Shown here piece after piece: positions 33,447 to 45,524 of a stretch of 64,000 nucleotides of DNA; position 1 is the stretch's first letter; each line of letters begins with the position of its first letter. The stretch comes from Norana najaformis (taxonomy: Eukaryota; Annelida; Clitellata; Crassiclitellata; Hormogastridae): contig OZ029915.1 in NCBI GenBank assembly GCA_964023275.1, positions 16,002,712 through 16,066,711 of the forward strand, read 5' to 3'. Made by a program: the position numbers and the translations under genes. The notes beneath the pieces are model-generated. The model ran no database searches, was not told the origin of the DNA, and saw only the letters and a program-made list of their open reading frames with translations.

Positions 33447-36400
33447 ACACACGTGCACCCATTGAGGGCCCTTCCTTCGTTCCTAAAGGATGACGTCGAC
33501 AGCCAGAAGTGAATGCATAGGTTGATGGGAAAGGTCAAGTGCAGATTCCAGGTCAGACAGTTCAAGGTCAGACAGAGGACGGTTGTGGTGAACTTCCACC
33601 TAGACGTCACCTTCGATGGACCGTGACCGGTGCGGATCGGATGAACATCCTGCTCCTCCAACTCTCTCCTCTTCGTCGTCACCATCGTCTCCTTCGATGG
33701 CAGCTGCATCGTGGGCTTCGCTGGTCCGAGCGTCGGCGTCTCCTCGACCTTGACTCGCCGGCTGACCTAGGTCAGGCATTGCGGCTCCTTGATCTTGAGG
33801 ACCGGTTGGGACCAGTCGGCAGGGTCTCGTCGAACAGCTCCAGGCTCGCTCCGTTTCTTTAATCTTGGTTACAGGCACCACCTTCTCTCCTTCTTTAATT
33901 TCGGCTGTAGACGCCTTCTTCTTCATTTTATTCTTGTCGATGAAGACCTTAATTTGCGACTGGATACGCTCGCTCGTTGCATTGAGTGCTAGTTCTGAGA
34001 TCGTGAATTCGTTTGACTGCCTCTTCTGAACTAAATCCTTCAGGTCTCGTCCATGTTTTCTACTGTTAACCTTTGTTAACCCTTCGTCCTGACTGAAGTC
34101 AATCGCTTCTTCTTCCACCGATGGAAGGTCACGCGGAGAAACCTGTTCTAGGTCAGGCAGAAGACAAGGGAAATGACAAGGAAGCGAAGAAGCATGGTCT
34201 CTGGTAGAATGTAAGCAACATTGAATTGAGGCTGTCTTCCGGCTGGTGATTGTTCTCTGGTATTGCCAGTCTTCACTAAAATCTGGCTCCAAGAATGTGC
34301 CGTTGAAAGCGACTGCGTTAAAGCGCTGGAGAGACGCCGAAACAGAAAAGAAGTCTTCCTCTTGTCTCCTGACACTTGAGATAAGTAGCGACCAAGTTTT
34401 TTATGAGGCTAATGCCTTCCTGATTTGTGGGGCCGAGAGTCTCGAAGGCCAGAGGGACAAAACAGTGTGTTGAGAGAACATCGGAGTAGTTTGCAATTTT
34501 TCGTTTTGCTGCGATCTCTGCAGCAGCACCTGTGATCATGGCTGTTCTGGATCGGTACGAGCCTGCCAGAGTGTCAATTATTGTAACGTCCCAGGTCAAG
34601 CATTTACCCCTCTCCCAAGGAATGAGGGTTGCTCCATCAGGTTGCCGGCCGTCGGACCTAACCAATCCTGCTGGTTCTTTAGCTGATGGAAAGCCAGCCT
34701 TCGCAAGGGTGCGCCGGACGATGTCACTGATCCAGGCGTGTCTTGCTGTTCTACCGGGGCCCAAAGGGCAAGATTGACCGTGAGAGCCGTCTGCCGTGAC
34801 CAGAACCCCGCAGGGGCATGCGTGGGGGGCGCACAAGTCTATCCCAAGTCTAAGGCCTGTTGCGATGCGTACAGCCTCGTCGTCTAGCTCAAGCCGCAGG
34901 CACTTACGGGCAGCGCCAAAAGCCAGTCGCCAGAGTGTGGTGAAGAAACTGCCTAAAATCTGGCTTCGTGGTATTCGGATGTTACTGAGGCTCTGACGGT
35001 TGCCAGACTCTTTTGGATAAGTTGGCGGTCCCAAGTTGCCTGTTTATGGGATATTGGGGCTTCAGGATTGGGGGCATTTAATTCGGCTGACCAGCGGGTC
35101 CGGGCTTGTTCCAAAGGGCCATACAGGGGCAGGTCGCAAGAGGAAAGAATGGAATCCTGTAACATCGTGGTGCCTGCGGCTGAAGCCAAGAAGGCGGGAA
35201 GTGCCAGCGAGGACATGCGACGTATACCAAGACCTCCGTCTCGGACAGGTAAAGATGCCTGATCCCAGCTCTGATCAGTCAGAGCCAAGTTGAGCATGTT
35301 GGTGAGGCCTTTGTGCAGCAGTTGATCGAATGTGTCAAGAGCGGGTTGTCCATGCAAGGTGTGCAGTGGAGTGTGTGGAGCAGGGTGCAAGAGGTTAGTG
35401 AGTTGCGAAGAATTATGGCATCATGCGTAGATATGGAAGCCAGACGGTCAATCCCTAGTGATAGTTGTACGCATCGCTTCTCCAGTGCATCCCTTAGAGC
35501 TCCGCCCGTGGAAAGAGGTGCGCCCAAAAGATAGGCATTGTCAGAAGGTGTGACCGTGAAACAGTCTAGAGGAGATGGCAGGTTGCTAGATTGGATGTGT
35601 GTTATAACTTTGCATTTATTGACATTAAGTGTCAAACCCATTTCCCCCGCGACCCTGATAATAGAGTCAACATCTGCCGCCACTATGTATGCTTTCCCAC
35701 CCAGAGTGAGGTCATCCAAATAGCCAAGGCACAGAGGAGAAGAAAGACCTGTCAGAAGCGGCTGAATGGGGAGGCAGAAGAGAAGTGGACCGAGGGGATC
35801 TCCTTGTTGTGGACCTGTTTGTGAGAGTATTGTAAAATTGCCATATTTCAGAGAGGAAGGTCTGGAATAAGCCAAACTGCATTAGGGGTAGAGTTCCGGA
35901 ATGACGTCCGATATTGCTGCCAGCATGTGAGTGCGGTTAAGGCTATTAAAGGCATCGCTGAAATCAAGTTTGACCAATACTGAGTCGGGGGATAAGTCAG
36001 TGAGAAAGCACCTGGTGGGGTGCACTGCCGCCTCGCAACCCCCTGGAGTCCCAACTCTTAGTTGGAAAGGAGCGAAGTAGTCAGACAGCTGAGCAATGGC
36101 GAAAGCATTAGCGCATTTGGAAGCCCGGCATCTCCAATAATAACCAATGGCAATCGGCCAAACTCCCCCCGATCTCTTCCTGAGGGCGTACAAGGTGCCC
36201 CCAAACAAGTATCGGCTAATGTCGTCTGGACATATCCCTGTTAGCAAAAGGTTCGTAAGGGAAGTTAGGGATGTCACTAGGTTAGGGCCGACCTCCTTGC
36301 AGTTTATAAGTCGAGGATGTGCTGGGGGCGAATTCCGTCAGGACCGCCCGCCGAACCCGTCGGAAAGGAACGGACTGCATGCAAGACCTCGCCTTCGGTT

Positions 36401-36947
36401 ACGTGAAGAGGGGGCATGTCTGGAGCTGATGGTAATGTATTTTGCGTGTCTCGAGGCGGAGGATGCTTTGCACGCAGTTCCTCAGCAGATTCCAAGTCGG
36501 CTTGAATGAGGAGATCATCAGAGCATAGAATTCTAACAGCGGCGCGTAAGTTACCATCCTCAAGTTTTGCAGAAACCGCCTTTGCAATGCCGTCTGTGTC
36601 TGATCTTGCGGTTGAGCGTCTAAAGGTCAGTCCTGCCTCTGTGGTGGGGATGGAAAGCGAGCTCCTGCTGCCATCTGAGACTGAAAGGCGTCCATCCTCT
36701 TCTTGATAAGGTGGGTTAGGTTGTGTCTCTTGCCCCCTCTTGTTGGATGTGCGAGAGAAGAGCAACCGAAAACCATCAACCTAATCCAGGCGTCCCGATC
36801 TAGTGGGTTGCGAATGATGTTGTCAATGATTGTAATCAGTAGATTAGCCATTCCGGCCTTGCCCCCCTAGGAATGTGCTTAATCAGGCTGCCCGGATAAC
36901 TTGGATGGTCAAGGTGAAAATCCGCCGACAAAGGGACTTGATCAGTG
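33447..36947 (-). pseudogene. Restriction-like-endonuclease LINE, near-complete decayed copy
   Basis: From right to left: an N-terminal region with SLIKHIPRGARPEW (about 36880) and MANLLITIIDNIIRNPLDRD; a linker; the polymerase start with HAVRSFPTGSAGGPDGIRPQ (36304-36765); FGGTLYALRKRSGGVWPIAI and KLDFSDAFNSLNR (35882-36277); QQGDPLGPLLF (about 35780-35809) and the catalytic YLDD (35711-35722). Next come the thumb (34953-35390), the CCHC knuckle and RPDG nuclease (34318-35034), and the C-terminal extension (33600-34292). No apurinic-type endonuclease precedes the polymerase. Frameshifts occur at each block boundary. The clade is not certain; R2-like organisation is inferred from the RPD...D nuclease. 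Confidence 0.8.
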
Positions 36948-36969
36948 CATAATAATAATAATAATAATG

Positions 36970-37820
36970 TGGCAGCATTGGTGTAAAGAAAGTAAGATAA
37001 TGCAACCAGACCTGAATCTCTGGCACAAACAATCTTACTGGGATTGGCCATTAATTCAAAAGGTTGCTACCAATCTCAAAGCCTCTCTCACTGATGCATA
37101 CCATCAAGCACGCTTCAAAGCGATATCAGCACTGCACGCAGGAGACTGACTTTTTGCTCTACCCATCACCACATCCGGCCTTAGACTGGACGATGGGGCT
37201 GTGAGAATTGTTGTAAGCCTTCGCCTGGGAGCAAGTATTTGCGAACCACACAGATGCCAATGCGGATCACTTGTGACAGCAGATGGATCGCATGGCCTTT
37301 CTTGTGGCTTGGGCCCTGGTCGCTTCACCCGGCATGCCGTCTTGAACAATCTAATCTGCCGTAGCCTTATTCATGCGGGTTTCCCTACAATCAAAGAACC
37401 CGTAGGCCTATCCAGAACAGACGATAAAAGACCCAACGGGCTTACGCTCATTCCATGGTGTGATGGCCGCAGTCTGATTTGGGATGTCACTCTGACTGAC
37501 ACCCTGGCTGCTTCTTATTTGGCTGCTACTTCTATTTCGGCCGGTGGATCAGCGGAGCTAGCAACATCTAGAAAAACATCAAAATATAACCCACTTCTGT
37601 AGCAATATTATTTTGTTCCTCTCGCTTTTGAAACTCTAGGCCCAAATAATAATGCAGAGCTCACTTTCATAACTGAGCTTGGGTGCTCTCTGATGCTGGT
37701 TTCTGATGACAAAAGAGAAACATGCCATCTGTTTCTATGCCTGTCAGCTGCCATCCAACAATTTAATGCTGTCGCCTTCCAAAGCACTTTCTCTATGCCA
37801 AAACTTGACAAGTTTTAGCC
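36970..37820 (+). pseudogene. Restriction-like-endonuclease LINE, diverged subfamily, nuclease end
   Basis: It begins WHKQSYWDWPLIQKVATNLK, then the frame 37201-37602 gives CEPHRCQCG with GSHGLSC (CCHC), RTDDKRPNGLTLIPW (RPN in place of RPD) and WDVT. The end FVPLAFETLGPNNN and FNAVAFQSTF follow out of frame. Asp to Asn in the RPD motif and stops show it is inactive. It starts next to a (TAA)n run and diverges from the minus-strand copy. Confidence 0.75.
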
Positions 37821-38529
37821 AACCCAGACAGTTTTTTTCTGGAGCATTTTTAATAAGTCCTGAGGGATCATAAATACCTCGGGCATAAAAAATAATAATG
37901 CTAGGGCCAATGGTGAAGAGCCAGAAGGATGGATGATGCAGGTCATCGATGCTTCTCAGATGGTGTCTCATAGAAAACACTGGAAGGAAGACAACGGGAA
38001 ACATATCCCTAATTATCCCAAGCATGATGAAAACAACAACGAATAAAATATTATTTTTCTAGTATGGCCCTTTAAACAAAAGGAAGGCTTATTTCAATCT
38101 ATGCCTATTGTGATTTTAGCTCTGCATTTTATTGTGGTGTTGTCTTTTGAATCCTGCTTTTGGCCGGTAAGTGCACTTCTCTGAATTCCAGTCCAACCTG
38201 AAAGCGTTTTCATAGCTTTTGTTGCACATTTCACTGGAATTCTTCTTGACTGGAATTGTGAAACACAGTCTCTCTGATATTATGGCTTGGGCATGCATAT
38301 GACCCCTTAAGCTTCTCAGTTATGTTCCCTTTCTCAACCACTAACGAGACCAAGGCATATGCAATACAGTGCCACCAGACAACTTCTTATGGCTGATGGC
38401 TGATTCACAGGTGAAATCCTATCCTGTTCTGAATAGGTTGCCCCTCTCTGTAAGCACAAAGCATGCTCTCCCAGACTTAGCTTCCCTCCCTCTAGTTTCC
38501 TTGCAAATTGCATCACCCACTGCTTCAAA
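37821..38529. other. Unassigned stretch
   Basis: Short frames on both strands, no recognisable domain or repeat ends. Confidence 0.4.
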
Positions 38530-38760
38530 CTCTGTTACAATGCAGACTGCTCCTTCTCCTCCTCTACTCAACATCACTCACCCTTCCCAACATGGAGGCC
38601 TAACCAAACAAACACAAAGAAGGACTCGACCAGCAGTTGTCAACTTAATAATTACCACAACAGATAGGACTACTCTGGACCCTTATAGGCAGGACAATAT
38701 TGGTCGCACTTCTGCTTTTTGGAGTCTGTAGTGACAGTTTGTTGGCTGTCTAAACTATAT
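38530..38760 (+). pseudogene. Restriction-like-endonuclease LINE, N-terminal fragment
   Basis: The frame contains LTKQTQRRTRPAVVNLIITT and TTLDPYRQD. These align by eye with LIKHIPRGARP..MANLLITIIDNIIRNPLDRD near 36790-36890 on the other strand. It is diverged and isolated. Together with 40680-41625 it may be one old copy split by the 39504-40146 insertion and other sequence. Confidence 0.5.
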
Positions 38761-39503
38761 AGACAAGCTGTGTTGGATAAGCTTAATATGATGCAGAGAG
38801 AAGGCTGTTTTTATTTAGTCTGTAGGCAACTACACTCAATCAGTTTAAACAGATTTTATGCCCAAACTAGGTCAACTTACTAATAATTCCTTTGGGCAGT
38901 TTGACTAGCTCGACCAGCATTTATTACCTCAATGCTAAATTTTATTGAGACCTTAATACTAGCTTCCCCATAGTTCTTGCATTGGCAAAGACACTGGTAG
39001 GTGCGGATACAGCTTGAAAGTGCCTTTCATCCAACTGTATAACACATTGGTAAATACTGAAGATTTAATGAAGTCATCATTGATTTGCTATTTCTGAAGC
39101 TTGTTTATAGACCTGGAAGGATGCGCCTTCTCACCATGTAAACTTTTCTTCCCAGAAGTCTTAAGAAGGTTTGCTTTACACAGCCACCGTAACTATATCA
39201 AACTCAGCAATAATGTTCCTTCTTCTGATTATGAACGGCTAAATCTTCTTAACATCGCTGAGAGTTTGCTGCATTCATTGACATGATGGTGCTAACACTT
39301 CGCTATCATCATTACAAATAATCGATCACAGCAGCCGATTCACATCAATAGATCTAGTTCATGGTTCCATTATACATTCAATTAACTACCAATCTCATAG
39401 TTTTTGCTGAAGATGGACTCGAGTTTACAGAACTTTATTTTCCTTGCCCATTAAATGATCTCTGGTCAACTGAAGAATTCTCCTGTTATATGGTCACTCT
39501 TAA
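38761..39503. other. Unassigned stretch
   Basis: Plus-strand frames at 39101-39286 and 39361-39609 show no known domain. The second runs into the MITE and is not a gene. Confidence 0.35.
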
Positions 39504-40146
39504 CCCTTTGAACCCGATGCTCCCCAGCCATTCGGCACATATATCCGAGGTTCCTGGGGAATTTTGGACCCAAAAATATTTTTTACATTTCTACTTTGAA
39601 AAGTTATAAAATCTTATAAACTGACCCACAAACACGTCAAAACACATAATTCATGACCATGAATACAAAATAGTGAGTTTATTTATGTATTACTTACGCA
39701 CAGTTTCTCGCAACATAACTTTCCTGGTACAACAGCTTGTTGCTGTACAGTTCGGTAAATTAGGCTATCGCCAGAATTCAACTTTCGAATGATAATTCTC
39801 AAAACAGTTATTGCTACCAGTGCCAATGCACAGGAAAACTTCACAGGCTTTGTACCAATACACAGTTTTACAGCTTTAGGGTAAGTCCTTTTCCTTGGCC
39901 TCGGGATTGCTTCGCTTGGCCACCTTGTATATAATTATCTATGTTGGAAAAATCCATGATTTCTATAACTAGGTATCAAAAATCCATCATCCAGTAGAAG
40001 GGTGCGCCGTGTGTGCGCTAATTACGTAAAGGCGGGCTTAACGGCACGTCAGGAAATGAAGGTAGATGGTCAGGCCGGTTTTTTGGCATTTTGGATATAT
40101 ATGCCTAATTTACAAGCCGGTTTTCCAACCTGTCGGGTTCAAAGGG
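39504..40146. mobile_element. piggyBac-type MITE
   Basis: A 643-bp unit lies between TTAA copies (39500-39503 and 40147-40150). It has perfect 14-bp inverted ends, CCCTTTGAACCCGA and its reverse complement. TTAA targets and CCC ends are typical of piggyBac. There is no transposase frame. Its ends differ from those of the 3.3-kb element, so a different transposase family mobilised it. Confidence 0.85.
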
Positions 40147-40679
40147 TTAAATGTCACAGATCATCTGCTTGACCAAACGATACAGTCTGCCTTGTTCTGG
40201 ATACCAAACTTCAAATATCTGTAGGCTGTATCACTGTCTTTGCTTGATGAATAATCAGCTGTTCCCCAGGCCTAAAATTATTATATCATACCTAACATGC
40301 TGGTAGACAGATGTTGGCATAATTTTTTAAAATAAATACACATCTACCCTACCAGTGTAATTTCTAACAGTCCAGCTACCTGTAGATGAATTCTGAACAC
40401 TAGAGGATATGTTACGGAGTCCATATCCTGGGCAGAGAAGGCAACAGACATAACATATCCTCATTTAAAAGAAAAGAGCAGAGATCTTTCAGACAGGTGG
40501 TGGGGGAGGTGTCTCCTACTCTAATCCAGCTAATGGATCAGAGTCTACCTATAGATGCCTAACAAAGCATCAGAAACCAACAAGGGCCATCTCTTCACAT
40601 CCTCTGCTCAAAAGTCTAATGCAACAAGCATCATCTTGCTGTGGATATACAGTACTTTAACCAACATGTCTTCCATCAG

Positions 40680-41625
40680 ATTCACTCACCTTCACGACAG
40701 TTGGAGGGTAAAGTGATTTATGTAATTAGCTCTTTCCCAGCCAGGTTGGACGACAGGCCTAATGGAATATGCCCTCTGTGTATACTTGCTGTCATTACCT
40801 TTGGGAATGTTGGGAATACCTTCGGGAGGTTGCTAATTACATCATTTACGGCAATAAAGAACAACTTGAAGCAAACTTGCCTCAACAACAATGTCATTTT
40901 CTTATTTGGGGAACCCTGTCTGCCCTGAGGAAGAAATTGGGGGTCTTTACCCCACTGCAATCAGCTATTACTGGAAGCATTTGGCATTCAAAATATCCAA
41001 ACTTCTATGTGACCTCAGTTGGTTGCATTCATAGAGCTATGTTTTCTCCATTTTTTACATTCCAACTGTGCAAATGCCTTTACTCTTTTTGGGCTGTCCA
41101 GCTACTTTACTCCTCTACAACATAATGTTGGTAATTCAGGGGGTGCAAAGCTGCTGTGAATGCTGCCAAATGCTTCACGGCAGATCTTGCATAAGTTAGT
41201 TCTCGTTCAAACTAGACTTAAACAATGCAATTAACAATTTTTGCTGAGTGATGATGCTGACAGCATTTCTGAGTATATTCCTAAGCTCCACCCAAATTGT
41301 CCCTGGCCTACAGAAAACTATCAGTTCTTAAGTAAGGAGACTATTCACTTCAGTCAGTCTGGCCTCCAACAAGGTGATCTTGGTCCTTTCCTATTCTAGC
41401 TCTCCACTCAGCCTCTTTTATCCAGCTTCTGTGCTCTTCTCACCCAGACATGATGCTATAATTCTATTTTGCAGCTCTCTAAGTTCACCCACTCTTCTTC
41501 ATACTCTCTGCTGCTTTCCATGCAAGAATTTTTCTCACTCCTTTTTGTGCATGCAGTTTGCTCATTTCTTCTCCAGTTTTACCACAGATATGTGTAGAAA
41601 AATGATACCATGTTTTTAAAACATA
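40680..41625 (+). pseudogene. Restriction-like-endonuclease LINE, degenerate polymerase
   Basis: Blocks align with the minus-strand copy in order: EGKVIYVISSFPARLDDRPN (about 40700-40760, as EGEVLHAVRSFPTGSAGGPD), then LIWGTLSALRKKLGVFTPLQ (about 40900-40960), then SEYIPKLHP, then SGLQQGD (about 41360, as TGPQQGDPLG), then SSPTLLHTLCCFPCKNFSHS. Every block is in a different frame, so it is an old copy. Confidence 0.6.
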
Positions 41626-41843
41626 ACTGACCAGTAACATGTCTAGGACTCACTTAGCCTTGTCTAAACTGATCTGATTTCTACTGTGCAAATACTTGTG
41701 CTGAGAGACAAGATTATGTCCACTTATCTATTGCACATGAATAATTTCATAAAAACCTGAAGATGTGTCATATAGTCCTTTCATAACAGCAGATGATGGA
41801 TTTTGCAATACGTTATTCAATACTTGAAGGGCTGAAAACATAC

Positions 41844-42010
41844 CTGTGATCAGCAAAAGACTCTCCTGGTTCGGCTTCAAGCATTCCAGTTGAGGCAAAC
41901 ATAATTGTTGTATCAAGGTCTGCAACAATTCCACTTATAGCACTTGATGCATTGATGCATGCCTGAGTGCCACGTGCACCTGTCTGAAGAGCCGACAGAA
42001 CACAAGACAC
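41844..42010 (-). CDS. tln: Talin exon 4 of the window: rod bundle R11
   Basis: A 167-bp exon encodes 55 residues plus two bases, from VSCVLSALQTGARGTQACIN to GESFADH. The acceptor is TTTTAG at 42011 and the donor GTATGT at 41843. AISGIVADLDTTIMFAS is one of the best conserved talin blocks. The final AG pairs with the first G of exon 29084-29267 to make Arg. Confidence 0.97.
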
Positions 42011-43084
42011 CTAAAATAAATCATACAGCTAAATGCAGAACACCGATTCTTGCCATGTCTGCAGCTATGTTTTGTCAATTCTGCCAATTTGGCAAATTCT
42101 TTATCTCTACTGTGAGGTGTTTTGGAGTTAACTTTTAATTCTGCATAGGATTTTATGTGTTTTTTGAAGGTATTTGATCGCATGTCACTGAAGCCACACT
42201 GCTGTTAGAACAGTCCACTTACTCAGAGAGACATTACTCTTGCATATGCACACATTAACATATTTTTATTAGAAATACTAAAACAAACTTAAAACAGCAC
42301 TCCATATTACTTTTTAGGGTTGCTAAAGATTTAGTATTTTTACAGCACAATCTGAAATGTCCATCAAAACTTCACTCTCTAAACCTTGATGGCACAGCCA
42401 AGTGGTACTGAATACAATTATGCGCTCACTGTGGGCACAATTGTGCTACATTGTGGATCTTCTTACTTAATTAAGAAGTTGGAAGTTAGGGAACCAGAGT
42501 TCTTTCTACGAAAAATCTACACTTCCACTGGTTGTTTATGCTCATATAAAACAAGTGCAAACATGCTAGAACTGTAAGGTAAACAATATTTCTGATTCTA
42601 TGTCTGAATATTTGCAAGTTTCAGTCACTAAACAAGAGATTTTGCATTCATTTTATGGCAATTCTGATTAGGAAGAAGAGCTTAAACAATTTTCTGCAGT
42701 TAATGGTAGCACATTTGGTGAAATAGCAGACTGATGTATTTTTTGAGCAATGATGAAGATGAAAATAATTGTTGGATATCTTATGGCCCCAACCAGCTTC
42801 CGTTAAGGTGGGTTGAATACTTTCAGAATGCATTAAGCCATCTGGCAACCTGTGAATAACAGTGATTCAACTCCAATTCATACACTTTCATATCTTTTAC
42901 TGACTTACTGGCTTGGATCATTGCTGAAACCAATTTTCTAGCAACAGCTGCAAGCACTTTGTTGGACTACAAGATTAGCTGCAGCAATAAATTGCACATG
43001 CAATGATGTAGTAGAATAGTGGCCTACTGCTATCGAAACAACACAACATTTACATAGTTATATGTGTTTTAATAAAATTTCAAT
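42011..43084. other. Intron sequence without assigned features
   Basis: No coding frame or repeat end was recognised before the RTE-like LINE begins. Confidence 0.45.
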
Positions 43085-45515
43085 AAGAGGTAGACATAGA
43101 TCAGTTCAGTGAGGAACTGGACTCAACATTGAAGCAAGTTCCAAAATGAGATGCCCTGTTGTTGATGGGGGACTTCAACATGAAAGTTGGAAAATGTACA
43201 TCAAATGCATTCACAACTATAGTTGAACAAGTGGTTTGGGAGTGGGCAGTGAAGCAGGTGAGCAACTGCTGGATATTTGTTTGGATCATGAAATGAGTTT
43301 GTGCAACAAATGGTTTGAACATCACCCGCTGCCCTTGTACATGTGGACATCACCAGTTGGACTCAAACTGACTGATTACATTGCAATAGCATAGCATTGG
43401 AGATCTAGCATCAGGAACTGTAGAGTGTAGCCGAGGGTGGATTGTGATTCTGACCATCAGCTGTTAGTCATATGTTTAAAGGTTAGATTAGCTAAAAAGA
43501 AAAAACTGGAAGAGCCAAAAAGGTTAAATATAGAGGAGCTAAAGGATGAGAAGGCAGCAGCTTACATAGTGGAAGTTAAAACTTGTTTCGATATATTATG
43601 ACTGGATGAAGGCGAGAGAACACCGGATGAACTCTGGCAAGAGACCAAGACAATTCTACCTGATGTAGCAAAGAATACATTGGGCTACAAGAAAGAACAG
43701 AATCAGAAACCATGGAAATCTGATAAAAGCAAAGACCCTAAATAGTACTGTGAGTTGAAAAGGGAGGTTCAAAGAAAGCTGTGAGAAGATAAACAAGTGC
43801 AGCTTGAGGTCTATGTGAGGAGCTAGAGGGAGCATATCGCAAGGAAAATGTGTGACATCTTTTTCAAACAGTCAGGACACTCACAAGGAAATTTCAACCT
43901 CAGCTGTTCTGCATCCAAACAGCATCAGGTGAAATGATCTCGGAGAATTAAAAAAATTGCGGAGGGTTGGAGTGAGTACTGTGAAGCATTATACGATGAC
44001 AGTGAGGTGAAAGACATCAACAGGCAGTTACATGCAAACCAGCTCCATTAAAATCTGAGGTTGTTCATGCAATTGGTGAGACAGCAAGTGGCAAGAGCAC
44101 CAGTCCTGATGAGGTTCCATTTGAGTTGTTCAAGCATGGTGAAGAAACAACCATGGAAAGGAAGTATTGAATACGTGAGGAATTACGGGAGACTGGGAAA
44201 TGGCCAACAGATTGGACAACCTCAAATTTCATTCCCCTTTCAAAGAAAGGCTATATGAGGCAACACAAGAATTACCCAACCATAGCCTTGGTCTTGCATG
44301 CCAGTTAAATCATCCTAAAGATCATCCTGGAAAAGATTAGAAGGAAGACAAAATCTGAGGTGGCAGATGAACAAGCTGGATTTCACAGAGGAAGGAGAAC
44401 ACTAGACAAAGTCACAAATCTTAGAAACATCAAACAGAACACTAGAGAGCAACAGCAGTCCCTTTATATGTACTTAGTTGATTTTAAGAAGGCTTCTGAT
44501 TGTGTCTCACATGAGACGGTTTGGCTGGTCATGACAGACATGGGTTAGCCTTTTGCTGGACTCTACTGTAAACAGCAAGCTAGAGTGAGAGCAGCCAGTT
44601 CCATGTCGAGAAAGGGGTTCGACAGGGCTGTGTGATCTCACTATACCTATTCAACATCCTGGCAAAGATGGTCATGAGGGAAGTGCTGGATGGTTAAGAT
44701 GGTGGATCAAATAAGAGGGTGAAGAGTTACAAATCTCTGATATGCTGATGACACTGTTCTGTTGGCAACTCAGAAGCAGAGCAGTAGGAAATAGTGGATC
44801 TTCTTGACTGGGCAAGCAGCAACCAGGGTCTGTTGTTTAATGTGGACAAAAACAAGATCACGGCAACAATTGGTACAACCTGCAGCATCAGAGTATAAAG
44901 TAATCAACTGAAGCAGGTTGACACAATTGCATATCTTGGCTCACTTATAACCAAAGACTCTGAATGCAGTAAAGAGATTCTTATCATTGACTGGCAAAAG
45001 AACAAGATGTTGGGGCAGCATTAAAGAACGTATGGATAAGTCATGGCGTACTGTTTGCAACAAAGATACGACTTCTGAAAGCTCTTGTAAGACCAGTGGC
45101 ACAGTATGGCTGTAAGAGCTGGACCATAAAGAAAGATGAAGAGGAAAGAATCAATGCATTTGAAATGAAGTGTCTGTGGCAGATTCTTATAGTCCTGTGG
45201 ACTGCCAAGAAGACAAATTAGCAAGTCCTTGTGACTGCAGAAATAGTGATGAGCCTGTTCGGATTAATAAAAATGAGGAAGCTTTCATACTTCAGAACAG
45301 TGGAGACTGTCTAAAGAAAGAGATCATCCAAGGCACAATTACTGGATCCCGAGCTCGAGGAAGCCCAAGGATCATATGGATAGACAACATCACATTGTGG
45401 ACTGAATTATTGTTCAGCCAGTTATTAAAAAGGACAAGTGATAGAAGCAGATGGTACAGAATTGCCCAAAGTACAGCCAGTCCTTGGCTTGAGGATGGTT
45501 GAGGACAAGACAAGA
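43085..45515 (+). pseudogene. RTE-like LINE, endonuclease C-terminal half to 3' end
   Basis: Decayed blocks in order: LLLMGDFNMKVGK (endonuclease, about 43160); LLDICLDHEMSLCNKWFEHH; SDHQLLVICLKVRL (catalytic DH, about 43455); linker; DEQAGFHRGRRTLDKVTNLR and MYLVDFKKASDCVSHETVW (palm A, 44360-44548); a YADDTVLLAT box (about 44740, frame-shifted); EERINAFEMKCLWQIL (about 45140); and the ending RGSPRIIWIDNITLW (45350-45400) to WLEDG at about 45500. It has many stops. It joins gypsy sequence abruptly at about 45520. Confidence 0.8.
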
Positions 45516-45524
45516 CAGGACTAT

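Noticed and set aside
33539..33992. Arg/Leu-rich plus-strand frames
   Set aside because: Antisense of the C-terminal extension of the minus-strand RLE-type LINE copy.
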